From: Croceibacterium selenioxidans
GTDB lineage: Bacteria; Pseudomonadota; Alphaproteobacteria; Sphingomonadales; Sphingomonadaceae
Assembly: GCF_018599195.1 (NCBI RefSeq)
Contig: NZ_JAHFVK010000001.1
Span: 682,001-746,000, forward strand
DNA length: 64,000 nt
Direction: 5' to 3'
Every line of letters starts with the position of its first letter. Positions within the stretch are counted from its first letter, which is position 1. This document shows, in pieces, positions 16,452 through 25,105 of the stretch. Below the pieces are notes generated by a model. The model was not told the DNA's origin. It did not search any database and saw only the letters and a list, made by a program, of their open reading frames with translations. A program made the position numbers and the translations under genes.

Positions 16452-16473
16452 CCCCTCCCGCAAGCGGGAGGGG
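16452..16473. repeat. Single REP-type palindrome
   Basis: CCCCTCCCGC-AA-GCGGGAGGGG, a perfect 10-bp stem between the convergent chrA and the ClpP-like gene. Same family as the elements at 1552, 2602, 21778 and 30307. It may stop transcription from both sides. Confidence 0.75.
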
Positions 16474-16475
16474 AG

Positions 16476-17174
16476 CTAACCCGCCCGTTCTTCCGGCACG
16501 ACATTGTACCGCCGCACTTCCTCCTGGCTCAGGCAGTAGCGCGTGCTCGGATTGTCGGCGGTCTTTACCGCCTGCTGGCGGTACATGATGTCGGTCAGCA
16601 GCTTGCGGCTGACGCCCATGCGGATGAGGAAGTCGTTGTCCTCGCTCGCCAGCAAGGCACTCTGCTGCTCGATATCGGCAATCAGGCGCACGGTTTCGGC
16701 CGTGCCTTCCTCGGCCGCGAGATAGATCGCCTCCCGGTCGCCGGTGTGCGTGAACATGTGGACCATGAAGAACCCGCCGTCATCGACGAAGCGCCGGTCG
16801 CCGCCCATGAACAGGAAGTTGCAGGCGGAAAAGCAGGTCCAGCCGGCGGGGATGCGGGTCACCATGCCGGGGAACGAGCGGATGATCTTGCCGGCCTCGT
16901 TCCCCGCGCGGGCGTCACCCCCGCGCGAGCGCATCCAGATTTCGGCCAGCTGATCGTCCTTGTCGATCGCTTCCTTGAGCCGCTGGGGCAGCGTGGAATC
17001 GATGATCCCCTCGGCAACGAGAACGTGGGCCCCGTCAACTACGCGTGGCGTCAGGGCCATGGCCTTGGCCGGGCCCCAGTCGGGTTCGGCGGGACAAGTG
17101 GGATTATTCGGGTCGGTCGCTCCGGCCAGTAAGGTGAGTGCCGCGATTGCGGCCACGGGCCGGAGGAACCGCAT
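16476..17174 (-). CDS. Exported ClpP/crotonase-fold-like protein (COG3904-type)
   Basis: 232 residues, start ATG at 17174 overlapping the stop of the upstream gene (TGATG). Signal peptide in residues 1-18. IWMRSRGGDARAGNEAGKIIR and RIPAGWTCFSACNFLFMGGDRRFVDDGGFFMVH follow the pattern of periplasmic ClpP-fold proteins: a G-G-x2-x2-G oxyanion strand, the nucleophile-elbow Ser in FSACNFLF, and a later His. Protease activity is not shown for this group. Translationally coupled to the glycine-zipper protein gene, so both may act in the envelope. Confidence 0.75.
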   Translation of the reverse strand: MRFLRPVAAIAALTLLAGATDPNNPTCPAEPDWGPAKAMALTPRVVDGAHVLVAEGIIDSTLPQRLKEAIDKDDQLAEIWMRSRGGDARAGNEAGKIIRSFPGMVTRIPAGWTCFSACNFLFMGGDRRFVDDGGFFMVHMFTHTGDREAIYLAAEEGTAETVRLIADIEQQSALLASEDNDFLIRMGVSRKLLTDIMYRQQAVKTADNPSTRYCLSQEEVRRYNVVPEERAG

Positions 17175-17764
17175 CAGGCGACGATCGCGTATCTTACGGC
17201 AGGCGGGGTGCGGCACATGCGCTTGTCCGCGCGGGTCTCCTCGCCCTTGACGATCACGACGTCGGAAACGGTAATGCACTGGCGCCCGTCCGCGGCTGCG
17301 TCATCCCGCGCGACCACGGTCGAGCTACCGGACACGTCTTCCCGGGTGTTGGAAGTCCATTCCGATTTCGAGCCGACCTCCGCCGCGGTGGTCTCGTCGG
17401 CACTGCGGGTCGCCTCGACCGTCGCGTTGGCCGCCTGCTCCTGCTCCTTCGGGTCGAGCTTGCAGGCGATCGAGGCAGTGATGACGTCGGTGAAGGCGGC
17501 GACCGGGACGTAGGCGATCAATCCGCCTGCGCTGCCCGCCGCACTGCCCGCGATCGAGCCCAAGATCCCGCCGGCGACCCGCGAGCCGCTGCTGCGCGAC
17601 TTGCCTTTGGGGCACCCGTTGCTGCTGCTGCTGTCGTCGCTCGAGCTCGCGGCCCGTGCCGCGCTGTTCAGGATGCCGCCGAACTGCGCCTGCACCGGGG
17701 CCGAAAGCGCTGCCAGCGCCAGCGCGTTTGCGGCGAACCCTGCGAAACGAAGTGGAGCGTCCAT
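17174..17764 (-). CDS. Exported glycine-zipper-like envelope protein
   Basis: 196 residues from the ATG at 17764 (the open frame extends upstream to 17938, without signal peptide). Signal peptide MDAPLRFAGF...APVQA. Residues about 60-90, GGILGSIAGSAAGSAGGLI, are a glycine zipper suited to membrane association. Before it is a Ser-rich stretch, and after it a polar domain with two Cys. No known family recognised. Overlaps the ClpP-like gene start by the stop codon. Confidence 0.65.
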   Translation of the reverse strand: MDAPLRFAGFAANALALAALSAPVQAQFGGILNSAARAASSSDDSSSSNGCPKGKSRSSGSRVAGGILGSIAGSAAGSAGGLIAYVPVAAFTDVITASIACKLDPKEQEQAANATVEATRSADETTAAEVGSKSEWTSNTREDVSGSSTVVARDDAAADGRQCITVSDVVIVKGEETRADKRMCRTPPAVRYAIVA

Positions 17765-17901
17765 CAACCCTATCCCCAGACCGTGGGACCTTCCGGGGGA
17801 AGGGCGCCACCATGCGCATTCAGTCCGCGCAGCCCGAAAATTACGCGCCGCCGGAGGTGAGGTCAATTGCCGCCGGGAAGCTGTCCCAGCCAGGGGCTTG
17901 T

Positions 17902-20202
17902 TTAACCGGGGACTTTTGTGAGGAGTTCTTCCAGCCACACGTCGGCCACCGCATCGCTCGGCGCGCGCCAGTCCCCGCGCGGGCTCAACGCGCCGCCGGT
18001 GCTGACCTTCGGTCCGTTGGGGATCGCGCTACGCTTGAACTGGCTGAAGGCGAAGAAGCGCCGGACGAAACTCTCCAGCCAGCGCTTGATCGTGGCGAGG
18101 TCGTATTCGTTCTTCGCCGCCTCGGGAAAACCGGCGGGCCAGCCGCCGCGAGCCTTGTCGCGCCAGGCGTGCCAGGCGAGGAAGGCGACCTTGGAAGGGC
18201 GCTGGCCATAGCGGACCACATGATGCAGGTAGAAGTCGCTTAGCTCATAAGGTCCTATCTTTTGCTCCGTCGACTGGATTTCCCCATTCTCGCCCGGCGG
18301 GACCAGCTCGGGACTGATTTCCTGGCCCAGGATCGCCTCGAGGATCGCCTCGGTCGCCTTGTCGAACTGGTCCGTGCGCGTCACCCAGCGGATCAGGTAC
18401 TGGATCAGCGTCTTGGGCACGCCCGAGTTGACGTTGTAGTGACTCATCTGGTCGCCGACGCCGTAAGTGCTCCAACCGAGTGCCACTTCGCTAAGGTCCC
18501 CGGTGCCGATGACGAAGCCATTGTGCTGGCCGGCCAGGCGGAACAGGTAATCGGTTCGCAGGCCTGCCTGCACGTTCTCGAACGTCACGTCGTAGACCGG
18601 CTCGCCCCTGCCGTAGGGGTGGCCGATATCCTCGAGCATCCGGGTCGCGGCCGGGCGGATATCGATCTCCTCGGCGGTAATGCCGAGTGCCTTCATCAGC
18701 TTCCAGGCGTTGGACTTGCTTCCTTCCGACGTGCCGAAGCCGGGCATGGTGTAGCCGCGGATCGTCGAGCGGGGCAGGCCGAGCCGATCACAAACCTTGG
18801 CGGCGACGATCAGGGCGTGAGTGGAATCGAGTCCGCCAGAGACGCCGATTACCATCGATCCCCCGGCGGTCTGTTCAAACCGGCGCATCAGGCCGTCGAC
18901 CTGGATGTTGAACGCTTCGTAGCAGTCGTCGTCGAGCTTCGCGGGCCGGTTGGGGACGAACGGAAAACGGCGGATCGGGCGGATCAACCCGATGTCTCCA
19001 GCAGCGGGCCGGTGGTCGAAGCGCACTACGCGGAAGTGCTCTTCCGGGCGTCCGGCGGCTTCGGCGGAATCGTTGAAAGTCGGCAGGCGAAGGCGGTCGC
19101 CGAGAATGCGGTCGGTGTCGATGTCGGCGATCGCGAGTTCGGGCCGCAGCGCGAAGCGTTCACTTTCGGCCAGCAGGTCGCCGAGTTCGTAAATGACGCC
19201 CTGTCCGTCCCACGCCATGTCAGTCGTGCTCTCGCCATGTCCGGCAGCGGAATAGAGATAGGCGCTGGCGGTGCGGGCGCTCTGGGCGCGGCAGAGCAGG
19301 TGGCGCTCGTCGGCCTTGCCGATGACGATGTTGGAGGCGGAGAGGTTGGCAAGGATCGTCGCCCCGGCCAGGGCCCCGGCAGTAGAGGGTGGGTTGGCGG
19401 CCCAGAAATCCTCACAGATCTCGACGCAGAGCTTGAAGCCGGAAATCTGCTTGGAGGCGAACAACAGGTCGACGCCAAAGGGGACCTCTTCCTCGCCCAC
19501 CTGGATCGACTGGCCGCGAATGCCGATGCCCGAGGCGAACCAGCGCTTTTCGTAGAACTCGCGATAATTGGGCAGATAGCTCTTGGGCACCGCGCCGAGC
19601 AGCTTGCCGTTCGCGACCGCCAGCGCGCAGTTATAGATGCGCCCGTTGTGCCGCAGTGGCGCGCCGATCAGCAGGACTGGGGACAGGCCTGAACTGGCCT
19701 TCGTAATCTCCACCACCGCCAGCTCCGCCGCGTCGAGCAGAGCGGACTGCATGTGCAAGTCGTCGATCGCGTAGGATGAGACGCACAGTTCGGGATAGAC
19801 CAGCAAGTCGACATGCGCGGCATGGGCGCGACGGGCTTCCTCGATAATAGCGTCGCGGTTGAACGACACGTCGGCGGTGCGGACTTGCGGCGTGCTCGTG
19901 GCGGCGCGGACGAAGCCGTGGCTGTGCATGGCGTAGAACGGATGCCCGCGGTCCCCGCGTGTGCCGGTGGCAGGTTCGCTGTCGGAAGCGGGGAGCAGCC
20001 AGTCTTCGGGACGGCAGATGCCGAGTTCAGCCAGGCGCCGCTGCGCGGCGGCCCGGGGGATCTTGCCCTTGGCTTCCCAGCCGTACACGGTCCGGCTGGG
20101 CCATGGACCTGGCGCGCCATATCGTTCGCCGAACTCGCCTGCGGAGAGCGGCGGGACATGGGCTTCGCGCCACGCGCGTATCTTTTGACCGGCTTTATGC
20201 AT
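17902..20202 (-). CDS. nadE: Glutamine-dependent NAD+ synthetase with N-terminal XRE-type HTH fusion
   Basis: 766 residues. Residues 92-766 are a normal-length two-domain NadE. The nitrilase-type glutaminase has Glu138 (YPELC), Lys207 (PKSYL) and Cys263 (EICEDF), and the synthetase has SGGLDS (455-460) and LSEVALGWSTYGVGDQMSHY. It makes NAD+ from deamido-NAD+, ATP and glutamine in the cytosol. Residues 1-75 (KIRAWREAHVPPLS..PWPSRTVYGWEAKGKIPRAAAQRRLAEL) are an XRE-like helix-turn-helix joined in frame. The internal ATG at residue 92 has no clear ribosome site, so the fusion is probably translated. A palindrome sits 7-29 bases upstream of the first ATG. Autoregulation is inferred. Confidence 0.92.
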   Translation of the reverse strand: MHKAGQKIRAWREAHVPPLSAGEFGERYGAPGPWPSRTVYGWEAKGKIPRAAAQRRLAELGICRPEDWLLPASDSEPATGTRGDRGHPFYAMHSHGFVRAATSTPQVRTADVSFNRDAIIEEARRAHAAHVDLLVYPELCVSSYAIDDLHMQSALLDAAELAVVEITKASSGLSPVLLIGAPLRHNGRIYNCALAVANGKLLGAVPKSYLPNYREFYEKRWFASGIGIRGQSIQVGEEEVPFGVDLLFASKQISGFKLCVEICEDFWAANPPSTAGALAGATILANLSASNIVIGKADERHLLCRAQSARTASAYLYSAAGHGESTTDMAWDGQGVIYELGDLLAESERFALRPELAIADIDTDRILGDRLRLPTFNDSAEAAGRPEEHFRVVRFDHRPAAGDIGLIRPIRRFPFVPNRPAKLDDDCYEAFNIQVDGLMRRFEQTAGGSMVIGVSGGLDSTHALIVAAKVCDRLGLPRSTIRGYTMPGFGTSEGSKSNAWKLMKALGITAEEIDIRPAATRMLEDIGHPYGRGEPVYDVTFENVQAGLRTDYLFRLAGQHNGFVIGTGDLSEVALGWSTYGVGDQMSHYNVNSGVPKTLIQYLIRWVTRTDQFDKATEAILEAILGQEISPELVPPGENGEIQSTEQKIGPYELSDFYLHHVVRYGQRPSKVAFLAWHAWRDKARGGWPAGFPEAAKNEYDLATIKRWLESFVRRFFAFSQFKRSAIPNGPKVSTGGALSPRGDWRAPSDAVADVWLEELLTKVPG

Positions 20203-20208
20203 GGCTCA

Positions 20209-20231
20209 TTGGTATCCATAAGGGATACAAA
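20209..20231 (-). promoter_or_regulatory. Operator-like palindrome at the nadE start
   Basis: TTGGTATCC (20209-20217) and GGATACAAA (20223-20231) form an inverted repeat matching at 8 of 9 pairs around a 5-base centre. A TTGAAA hexamer (20237-20232, minus strand) is followed after 17 bases by TACCAA, so the palindrome would fill the promoter. A good candidate site for the HTH part of the downstream protein. Confidence 0.6.
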
Positions 20232-20445
20232 TTTCAAGTTATTCGCGCGACAAGCGCCGTTTTCATCATTTCAAGTGCGACCCGTAGCACGCCTAATCGG
20301 AGCTTCAGTCTCCCAATCGGACCATAATGCTCCGGCCGTGGCCAGACAGAGCTCCTTTACCCAACGCGGCCAGGCGAGCTGCCGCCGCATCCGCCTCTCC
20401 ATCATGCCTCGCCCGGTTGCCTCCCTCAGCGACCTGGGGAAGACC

Positions 20446-21657
20446 TTATGCCGCTTCCTTGGTCTGCCCGATCGGCAGCTTGGCGTGAACTGTCGCTTTG
20501 CTCAGGTCGAGGCCGTAGAGTTTGGCCGCATTACCGCCGACGAGGCCGCGAACCACGTCGGGGTTCATGTGGCCCATGGTCTCGCCGATCGTGCGCACGC
20601 TGTTCGGCCAGATCGAGTCCGGGTGCGGGTAGTCGCTGGCCCAGAGCATGTTTTCCGGCCCCCAGAATTCGAGCAACCGCATCGCAGTCGGGCTTTGCTG
20701 GAAAGTGCCGTAGACCTGGCGCTGGAACACTTCGCTCGGCTTCATCTTGTGCGGGATGCCGCCCTTGTCGGTCCAGTAGTCGGCGCATTCCCACAGGCGA
20801 TAGTGGCGATAGTCGAGCTCTTCGACGACCCACGGAACCCAGCCTATGCCGCTTTCGGCGATGACGATCTTGAGCTTGGGGTGACGCTCCAGGATGCCCC
20901 AGGCGAACAGGTCGACGAAGGGGTCGAGGAACTGTTCGATGAACATCTTGGCGTGAAGGAACGTCGCGCCGGGGCTGCCCTTGTACTTGTCGAATGCGTC
21001 GCCCGCCTTGGGGAATACGGTGACGTGGAAACTGAGGACGATGCCTGACTGTTCGAGCAAGTCGAACAGCGGCTCCCACCGCTTGTCTTCAAGGCGCGGC
21101 TCGGCGACGGCGATCTGCAGATTGGCCTGCCGCACGCCACCTTTCTTGGCGAGGCGCTGAAGCTCCTCGAAAGCCGCCTCGGGGTGCGGTGGGAGCATCG
21201 CTACGCCGATCAAGCGATCCGGGGCGACGCTGCAGAAGTCCTCGTAAAGCCAGTCGTTGTAGGCGGCGTAGCAGGCGCGCATGAACGCCTCGTCCTTGGT
21301 CTTGATCGAGGTAACCGGCCCGAACACCACGTGCGCCCACACGTTGTCGCGGTCCATGTCCTGCAACCGCAGGACTGGATTGCCGGCGCGCAGTTCGGTG
21401 AGGTCCTCGATCCCGCCGCGATCGTAAGCCGTCAGGATCGGCTTGGGCCCATCGCCGAACGGGCTGGGACCTTTCTTGCCCGACCAGAACCCCCAGCGTT
21501 CCCCGTCGGCAATCCAGGCAGCCGCTTGACCTTCGGGCGCCACGACGTGCGGTGCGCGCTCCCCCCATTTGGCCGACATGCGCTTCTGGAGCACGTCGGC
21601 AGGCAGCATATTGAGGTCGAGATGGTCGTCGCAGGAGACGAGGGCGGCTTCGATCAT
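20446..21657 (-). CDS. Amidohydrolase-2 family metal-dependent hydrolase
   Basis: 403 residues, TIM-barrel of the ACMSD/amidohydrolase-2 type: SCDDHLDLN at the N-terminus in place of the HxH metal pair, a long barrel core, LSFHVT (His), IVIAESGIGWVPW, and ENMLWASDYPHPDSIWPNS with the late Asp. These enzymes decarboxylate or hydrolyse aromatic acids. The substrate cannot be read. The first metal motif (DDHLD) is a variant. Single gene between nadE and the phoX terminator region, with 240 bases of featureless sequence before the nadE start. Confidence 0.85.
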   Translation of the reverse strand: MIEAALVSCDDHLDLNMLPADVLQKRMSAKWGERAPHVVAPEGQAAAWIADGERWGFWSGKKGPSPFGDGPKPILTAYDRGGIEDLTELRAGNPVLRLQDMDRDNVWAHVVFGPVTSIKTKDEAFMRACYAAYNDWLYEDFCSVAPDRLIGVAMLPPHPEAAFEELQRLAKKGGVRQANLQIAVAEPRLEDKRWEPLFDLLEQSGIVLSFHVTVFPKAGDAFDKYKGSPGATFLHAKMFIEQFLDPFVDLFAWGILERHPKLKIVIAESGIGWVPWVVEELDYRHYRLWECADYWTDKGGIPHKMKPSEVFQRQVYGTFQQSPTAMRLLEFWGPENMLWASDYPHPDSIWPNSVRTIGETMGHMNPDVVRGLVGGNAAKLYGLDLSKATVHAKLPIGQTKEAA

Positions 21658-21752
21658 GGTACTCTCCGGATATCGTTAGCTTGCTAATAGAATAGCCCAG
21701 CCCGTTGGGCAATCCGCTAGCATGCAGTGCAATTACCGACGAGAACGAAAAA

Positions 21753-21775
21753 GGGCGCCCCCGAAGGAGGCGCCC
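21753..21775 (-). terminator. Intrinsic terminator after phoX
   Basis: Stem GGGCGCC / GGCGCCC with loop, followed on the minus strand by CTTTTTCGTTCTC. It lies 107 bases beyond the phoX stop, with a REPIN-like element between. Confidence 0.75.
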
Positions 21776-21777
21776 GG

Positions 21778-21880
21778 TTCCCCTCCCGCTTCCGGGAGCG
21801 ATTAGGGTGGGGTGTGTGAAGGGAGCGAGCTGGTTTTCGACAGGCCCGCCCCCGGCCCCTCCCGCAAGCGGGAGGGGGAA
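21778..21880. repeat. REPIN-like repeat (two palindromes)
   Basis: CCCCTCCCGCttccGGGAG near 21780 and CCCCTCCCGC-AA-GCGGGAGGGG at 21856-21877, about 70 bases apart, with GGGTGGGG / CCCGCCCCCGG flanks as in the copies at 1552 and 30307. Confidence 0.7.
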
Positions 21881-21881
21881 A

Positions 21882-24332
21882 CTAAAGGCCTACCACTCCG
21901 CCGTCGTCGCGGGTGATCGCGACGATCGCCGAGCGCGGGCGCCCCGAGGCGGTGCCGCCCTGGCTTTGCGGCCAATGGCTGCTCGGAGCCGTGGGATCGC
22001 CGTTTTCGCCCGGGTGCTGGATGCCGACGAACAGTGTGCGGCCATCCGGGGTGGTGTCGACGCCGGTGAGCTCGCACTCCTTCGGCCCGACGAGGAAGCG
22101 CTTGAGCGTCGCAGGGGTGGCCGCAGCGCCGACCCGCGTCGCTTGGGTGGCGGTAGCGCCGCCGGTGCCGACATTGGTGATCGTCTTCGCGCCACCGTCG
22201 CCGACCGTTCCGGGAAGCGCGGCGAGCATCTGGTTGTTGGTCCGGTCGGTAAAGGCACCGTCGTCGGTCTGGATCCACAGCAGCGGCTTGACGAGACCAG
22301 CGGGGTTCTGCGGACGAGAAAACCACAGGCCGTCGGGGCTCGAGAAGTCATTGTCGGCGGTCAGGCCCGAGAGGTTGACGTTGTTCGGGTCCGCTTCGGC
22401 CGAGTCCGCGCCGAACAGATAGATGTCCCATGCAAAACCGGTCGCCGCCGGATCGTCGCCGTTCTCGCGCAGGCGAATGATGTGGCCGTTGGGATTGCCG
22501 AACTGGTTCGAAGCGCCCTTCGGATCGTTGAAGTGGCGTGGGTTGGCGGCGTCGGTCCCGGTGAGCGGGCGGCCGGCGGCGTTGTTGTTCGTCAGCGTGA
22601 GGTAGATCTCGCCGGTGGCATTGTTGGTCGCGGTCCATTCCGGTCGGTCCATCGGCGTGGCGCCGACGGCGTCCGCGGCGAGGCGGGCGTTGACCAGAAT
22701 GTCGACCTGGCTGGCGAACACGTACTCCGGCTCGGCGCCCGTCACCGGACGGTTCGGTACGCTGCCGAACACCAGGGGAAGCCAGGCGCCGGTGCCATCG
22801 GCATTGAACTTGGCCGCATAAAGCGTGCCGTTGTCGAGATACTTGTCACCCACCGCGAGACGATCAGTCGCCTGCGCGTCGTTCGGATCCCAGTCGGTCG
22901 CCGAGACGAACTTGTAGAAATACTCGCGGCGGGAGTCGTCGCCGAGATAGACGGCGAACTTCTTGCCCGCCGTAAGCTTGCCCGGCCAGGCGCCTTCGTG
23001 GCCCATGCGGCCGAGCGCCGTGCGTTTGCGCGGAGCCTTGGTCGGATCGTAAGGGTCGATTTCTACCACCCAGCCGAACTGGTTGGGCTCGTTGCGGTAG
23101 TCGGCCAGGGCCGAGGCGCCGCTGGCCCGCGCGTCCCAGCGCCGGAACATCGGATCGGAGCCTGCGCTGGCCCAGGCGTAGTTGCCGGTGCTGCTGGTGA
23201 CGCCATAACGACGCAGCGCGGTCAATTCGCGGGGCGTGCGTGCCCCGTCGTCGCCGCTGCGAAGGAAATAGCCGGCCCAGTTCTCCTCGCAAGTGAGGTT
23301 GGTGCCCCACAAAGTGTGGCCGTTAGAGCAGTTGTTGATCGTGCCGCGACCGGCGGTACCGTCGGTCGAGGCGACCGTCTTGAGAAAGTCGCTGCCGCGC
23401 ACCGGTCCGTGGAATTCGTTCGGCGTGTTCGGCGTGATGCGACGGTTGAAGGCGCCGTCCTGCACCCAGGTCCAGGTGCGGTTGCCGGTGTCGCGGTACT
23501 CGGTCACGCTGACGCCGTGGGCTTCGATTTCCTTGATGGCTTCCGCCGCAGGGCGGGGACCACTGGAGACGTTGGTCGGACCGTTGGGATGGAGATACTG
23601 GACGTTCAGGTTCTCGTGATTCTGGACCATCAGGCCTCGGACCGAGCTGTTGTCGTCGCGCGTCCCGGTGGGGCTCAGACCGTACCAGTAGAGCGCGTCG
23701 CCGTGGTCGCCGATGCGCTGGGCGAAGTTGGTGTCGGTTCCGTCGTTGGCATAGGTCGCGACGCCGGCGGCAATAGGATCGCCGAGCCGGGTCATTACGG
23801 TGACTGAATAACCCGCGGGCACTGTCACGATGTCGTCGAGGTTCTTCGCAACCGCGTTAAAGCCGAGCACGGCCGGGCTCACAGTGACGGTGGTTTCGTC
23901 GGCCTTAGTGCCCAAGATGTCCGAAACCTGGAAGCGGAACACCAGGTCCGTGGCCGTGCTTACGGCTGGAGCGATGAAGCTCACCGTGCTGCCGGAGCCG
24001 ATCAGATCGACTGGAGTTCCGGAAACCTGGCTCCATGACGGCGCCTTGGCCGTGGTAGAGGTGGCCGTGCCGGTCAGGGTGACGAGCCGTCCCGTGGTCG
24101 TCGCCGCGTCGTCGCCTGCGCTCACGGTGGTGCCGCCGCCGCCGAAGACGTCCTCATCGCAGGCCGCAAGCAGGCTCGTACCGAGCAACGCGGCGACCGT
24201 GGTCTTGAAGCCGCCGATCAAGGTGCCTCGACGCGAATAGCGCTCGGACACGATCGAGTTGAGGTGCCGGTTGTCGGTGAAGTTGGTATCGACGTCGCCG
24301 TCTGTATAGCCGCGCGTTACTTCAGTGCTCAT
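21882..24332 (-). CDS. phoX: PhoX-type alkaline phosphatase, Tat-exported
   Basis: 816 residues. The N-terminus has ERYSRRGTLIGGF...LLGTSLLAAC, a twin-arginine signal ending in a lipobox-like Cys. Residues 55-145 look like an immunoglobulin/PKD-type domain (VSAGDDAATTTGRLVTLTG...). The rest is the PhoX propeller: GLMVQNHENLN, WGTNLTCEENWAGYF, FGWVVEIDPYDP, LGRMGHEGA, YLGDDSRREYFYKFV and PDGLWF, with the acidic and Cys residues of the calcium-iron centre. PhoX hydrolyses phosphate esters outside the inner membrane and is usually induced by phosphate starvation. I did not find a convincing Pho box upstream, only a 14-bp palindrome. Confidence 0.92.
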   Translation of the reverse strand: MSTEVTRGYTDGDVDTNFTDNRHLNSIVSERYSRRGTLIGGFKTTVAALLGTSLLAACDEDVFGGGGTTVSAGDDAATTTGRLVTLTGTATSTTAKAPSWSQVSGTPVDLIGSGSTVSFIAPAVSTATDLVFRFQVSDILGTKADETTVTVSPAVLGFNAVAKNLDDIVTVPAGYSVTVMTRLGDPIAAGVATYANDGTDTNFAQRIGDHGDALYWYGLSPTGTRDDNSSVRGLMVQNHENLNVQYLHPNGPTNVSSGPRPAAEAIKEIEAHGVSVTEYRDTGNRTWTWVQDGAFNRRITPNTPNEFHGPVRGSDFLKTVASTDGTAGRGTINNCSNGHTLWGTNLTCEENWAGYFLRSGDDGARTPRELTALRRYGVTSSTGNYAWASAGSDPMFRRWDARASGASALADYRNEPNQFGWVVEIDPYDPTKAPRKRTALGRMGHEGAWPGKLTAGKKFAVYLGDDSRREYFYKFVSATDWDPNDAQATDRLAVGDKYLDNGTLYAAKFNADGTGAWLPLVFGSVPNRPVTGAEPEYVFASQVDILVNARLAADAVGATPMDRPEWTATNNATGEIYLTLTNNNAAGRPLTGTDAANPRHFNDPKGASNQFGNPNGHIIRLRENGDDPAATGFAWDIYLFGADSAEADPNNVNLSGLTADNDFSSPDGLWFSRPQNPAGLVKPLLWIQTDDGAFTDRTNNQMLAALPGTVGDGGAKTITNVGTGGATATQATRVGAAATPATLKRFLVGPKECELTGVDTTPDGRTLFVGIQHPGENGDPTAPSSHWPQSQGGTASGRPRSAIVAITRDDGGVVGL

Positions 24333-24430
24333 GCGAGAATCCCCATGCGAGAAATTGCCAGTGAGCGGGGGACTATCGGGCCAATGTGACCTGCAGAGGC
24401 GATTCGGGTGGCTTTGTCGGGACGCGGTCG

Positions 24431-24444
24431 TGACGGCGCCGTCA
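24431..24444. promoter_or_regulatory. Perfect 14-bp palindrome upstream of phoX
   Basis: TGACGGCGCCGTCA, about 100 bases upstream of the phoX start in the region shared with the convergent small-gene terminator. Could be an operator. No known consensus matched. Confidence 0.35.
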
Positions 24445-24486
24445 AAAGGCGGTCATCAACCTGTAAGGCTTGAATTTAAAAGCGAA

Positions 24487-24512
24487 AAGGGCGCCCCCGA
24501 GGGGACGCCCTT
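24487..24512 (-). terminator. Intrinsic terminator of the glycine-zipper gene
   Basis: AAGGGCG.CCCC-ga-GGGG.CGCCCTT stem followed on the minus strand by TTTTCGCTTTT, 25 bases past the stop of the gene at 24538. Confidence 0.8.
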
Positions 24513-24537
24513 CGCGCTGCGAATGTCATAGTTCGCG

Positions 24538-24912
24538 TCAGCGGCAGCGAAGCCCGCTGCTGTCGATTTCCTTGCCGATCAGGGCACCGCCGGCAGCGCC
24601 AAGAATGGTGCCGAGCGTGCGGCTCTGGCCGCCATCGAGAGCCCGGCCCAGCAGGGCGCCCGCTGCGCCGCCGATGATCAGGCCCGTCGTTCCGTTGTCG
24701 CGCTTGCAGTGGTACTGGCCGTCATTGCCCCGCCAGACGCGGTCGTTGGCAGTGAGGCGTCGCGGCTCCACATAGCGGCCGTGACGGTCATAGCGAGCGG
24801 CATCATGAGCCCGCTTGCCGTGAGCCGGCGCCCAAGGCGGAGGGTCGGCCATGGCAGGAGCAGCGGTTACCGCCATAGCGGCGGCTGCAAGGGCGAGCAG
24901 TGACTTACGCAT
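24538..24912 (-). CDS. Glycine zipper 2TM-domain exported protein
   Basis: 124 residues. Signal peptide MRKSLLALAAAAMAVTAAPAMA. A basic, His/Arg/Tyr-rich middle (AHDAARYDRHGRYVEPRR), then GQYHCKRDNGTTGLIIGGAAGALLGRALDGG and TLGTILGAAGGALIGKEID, two glycine-zipper helices of the 17-kDa-antigen type. Two Cys (in HCKRD and LRCR) could pair. The family is common in alphaproteobacterial envelopes with no fixed role. Single gene with its own terminator. Confidence 0.8.
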   Translation of the reverse strand: MRKSLLALAAAAMAVTAAPAMADPPPWAPAHGKRAHDAARYDRHGRYVEPRRLTANDRVWRGNDGQYHCKRDNGTTGLIIGGAAGALLGRALDGGQSRTLGTILGAAGGALIGKEIDSSGLRCR

Positions 24913-25105
24913 CGTGCGAACCTTTCCGTCGTCATTATTCTTGCCTCAACAACGGTCAGTTTTGTTCATCGATCCCCAACGCCAGATGAACGGAATTGGT
25001 CCGGCGAAAGTTAGCGACGAGTTGCGGGTTTCACGCGGCAAGGCGTGAAGAGCGCTCGGAGCTGCGAGGGTATGTTGGAAGCCTGGGCCGTGGCCGATCG
25101 CGAGG

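Noticed and set aside
18262-19692. 476-residue plus-strand open frame across nadE
   Set aside because: Antisense shadow of the synthetase gene.
20232-20445. Possible small gene between nadE and the amidohydrolase gene
   Set aside because: No frame with start signal and sensible codons; I see nothing else in these bases.
21705-23807. 700-residue open frame antisense to phoX
   Set aside because: Ala/Arg/Val-rich translation typical of an antisense shadow; phoX motifs on the other strand are unmistakable.
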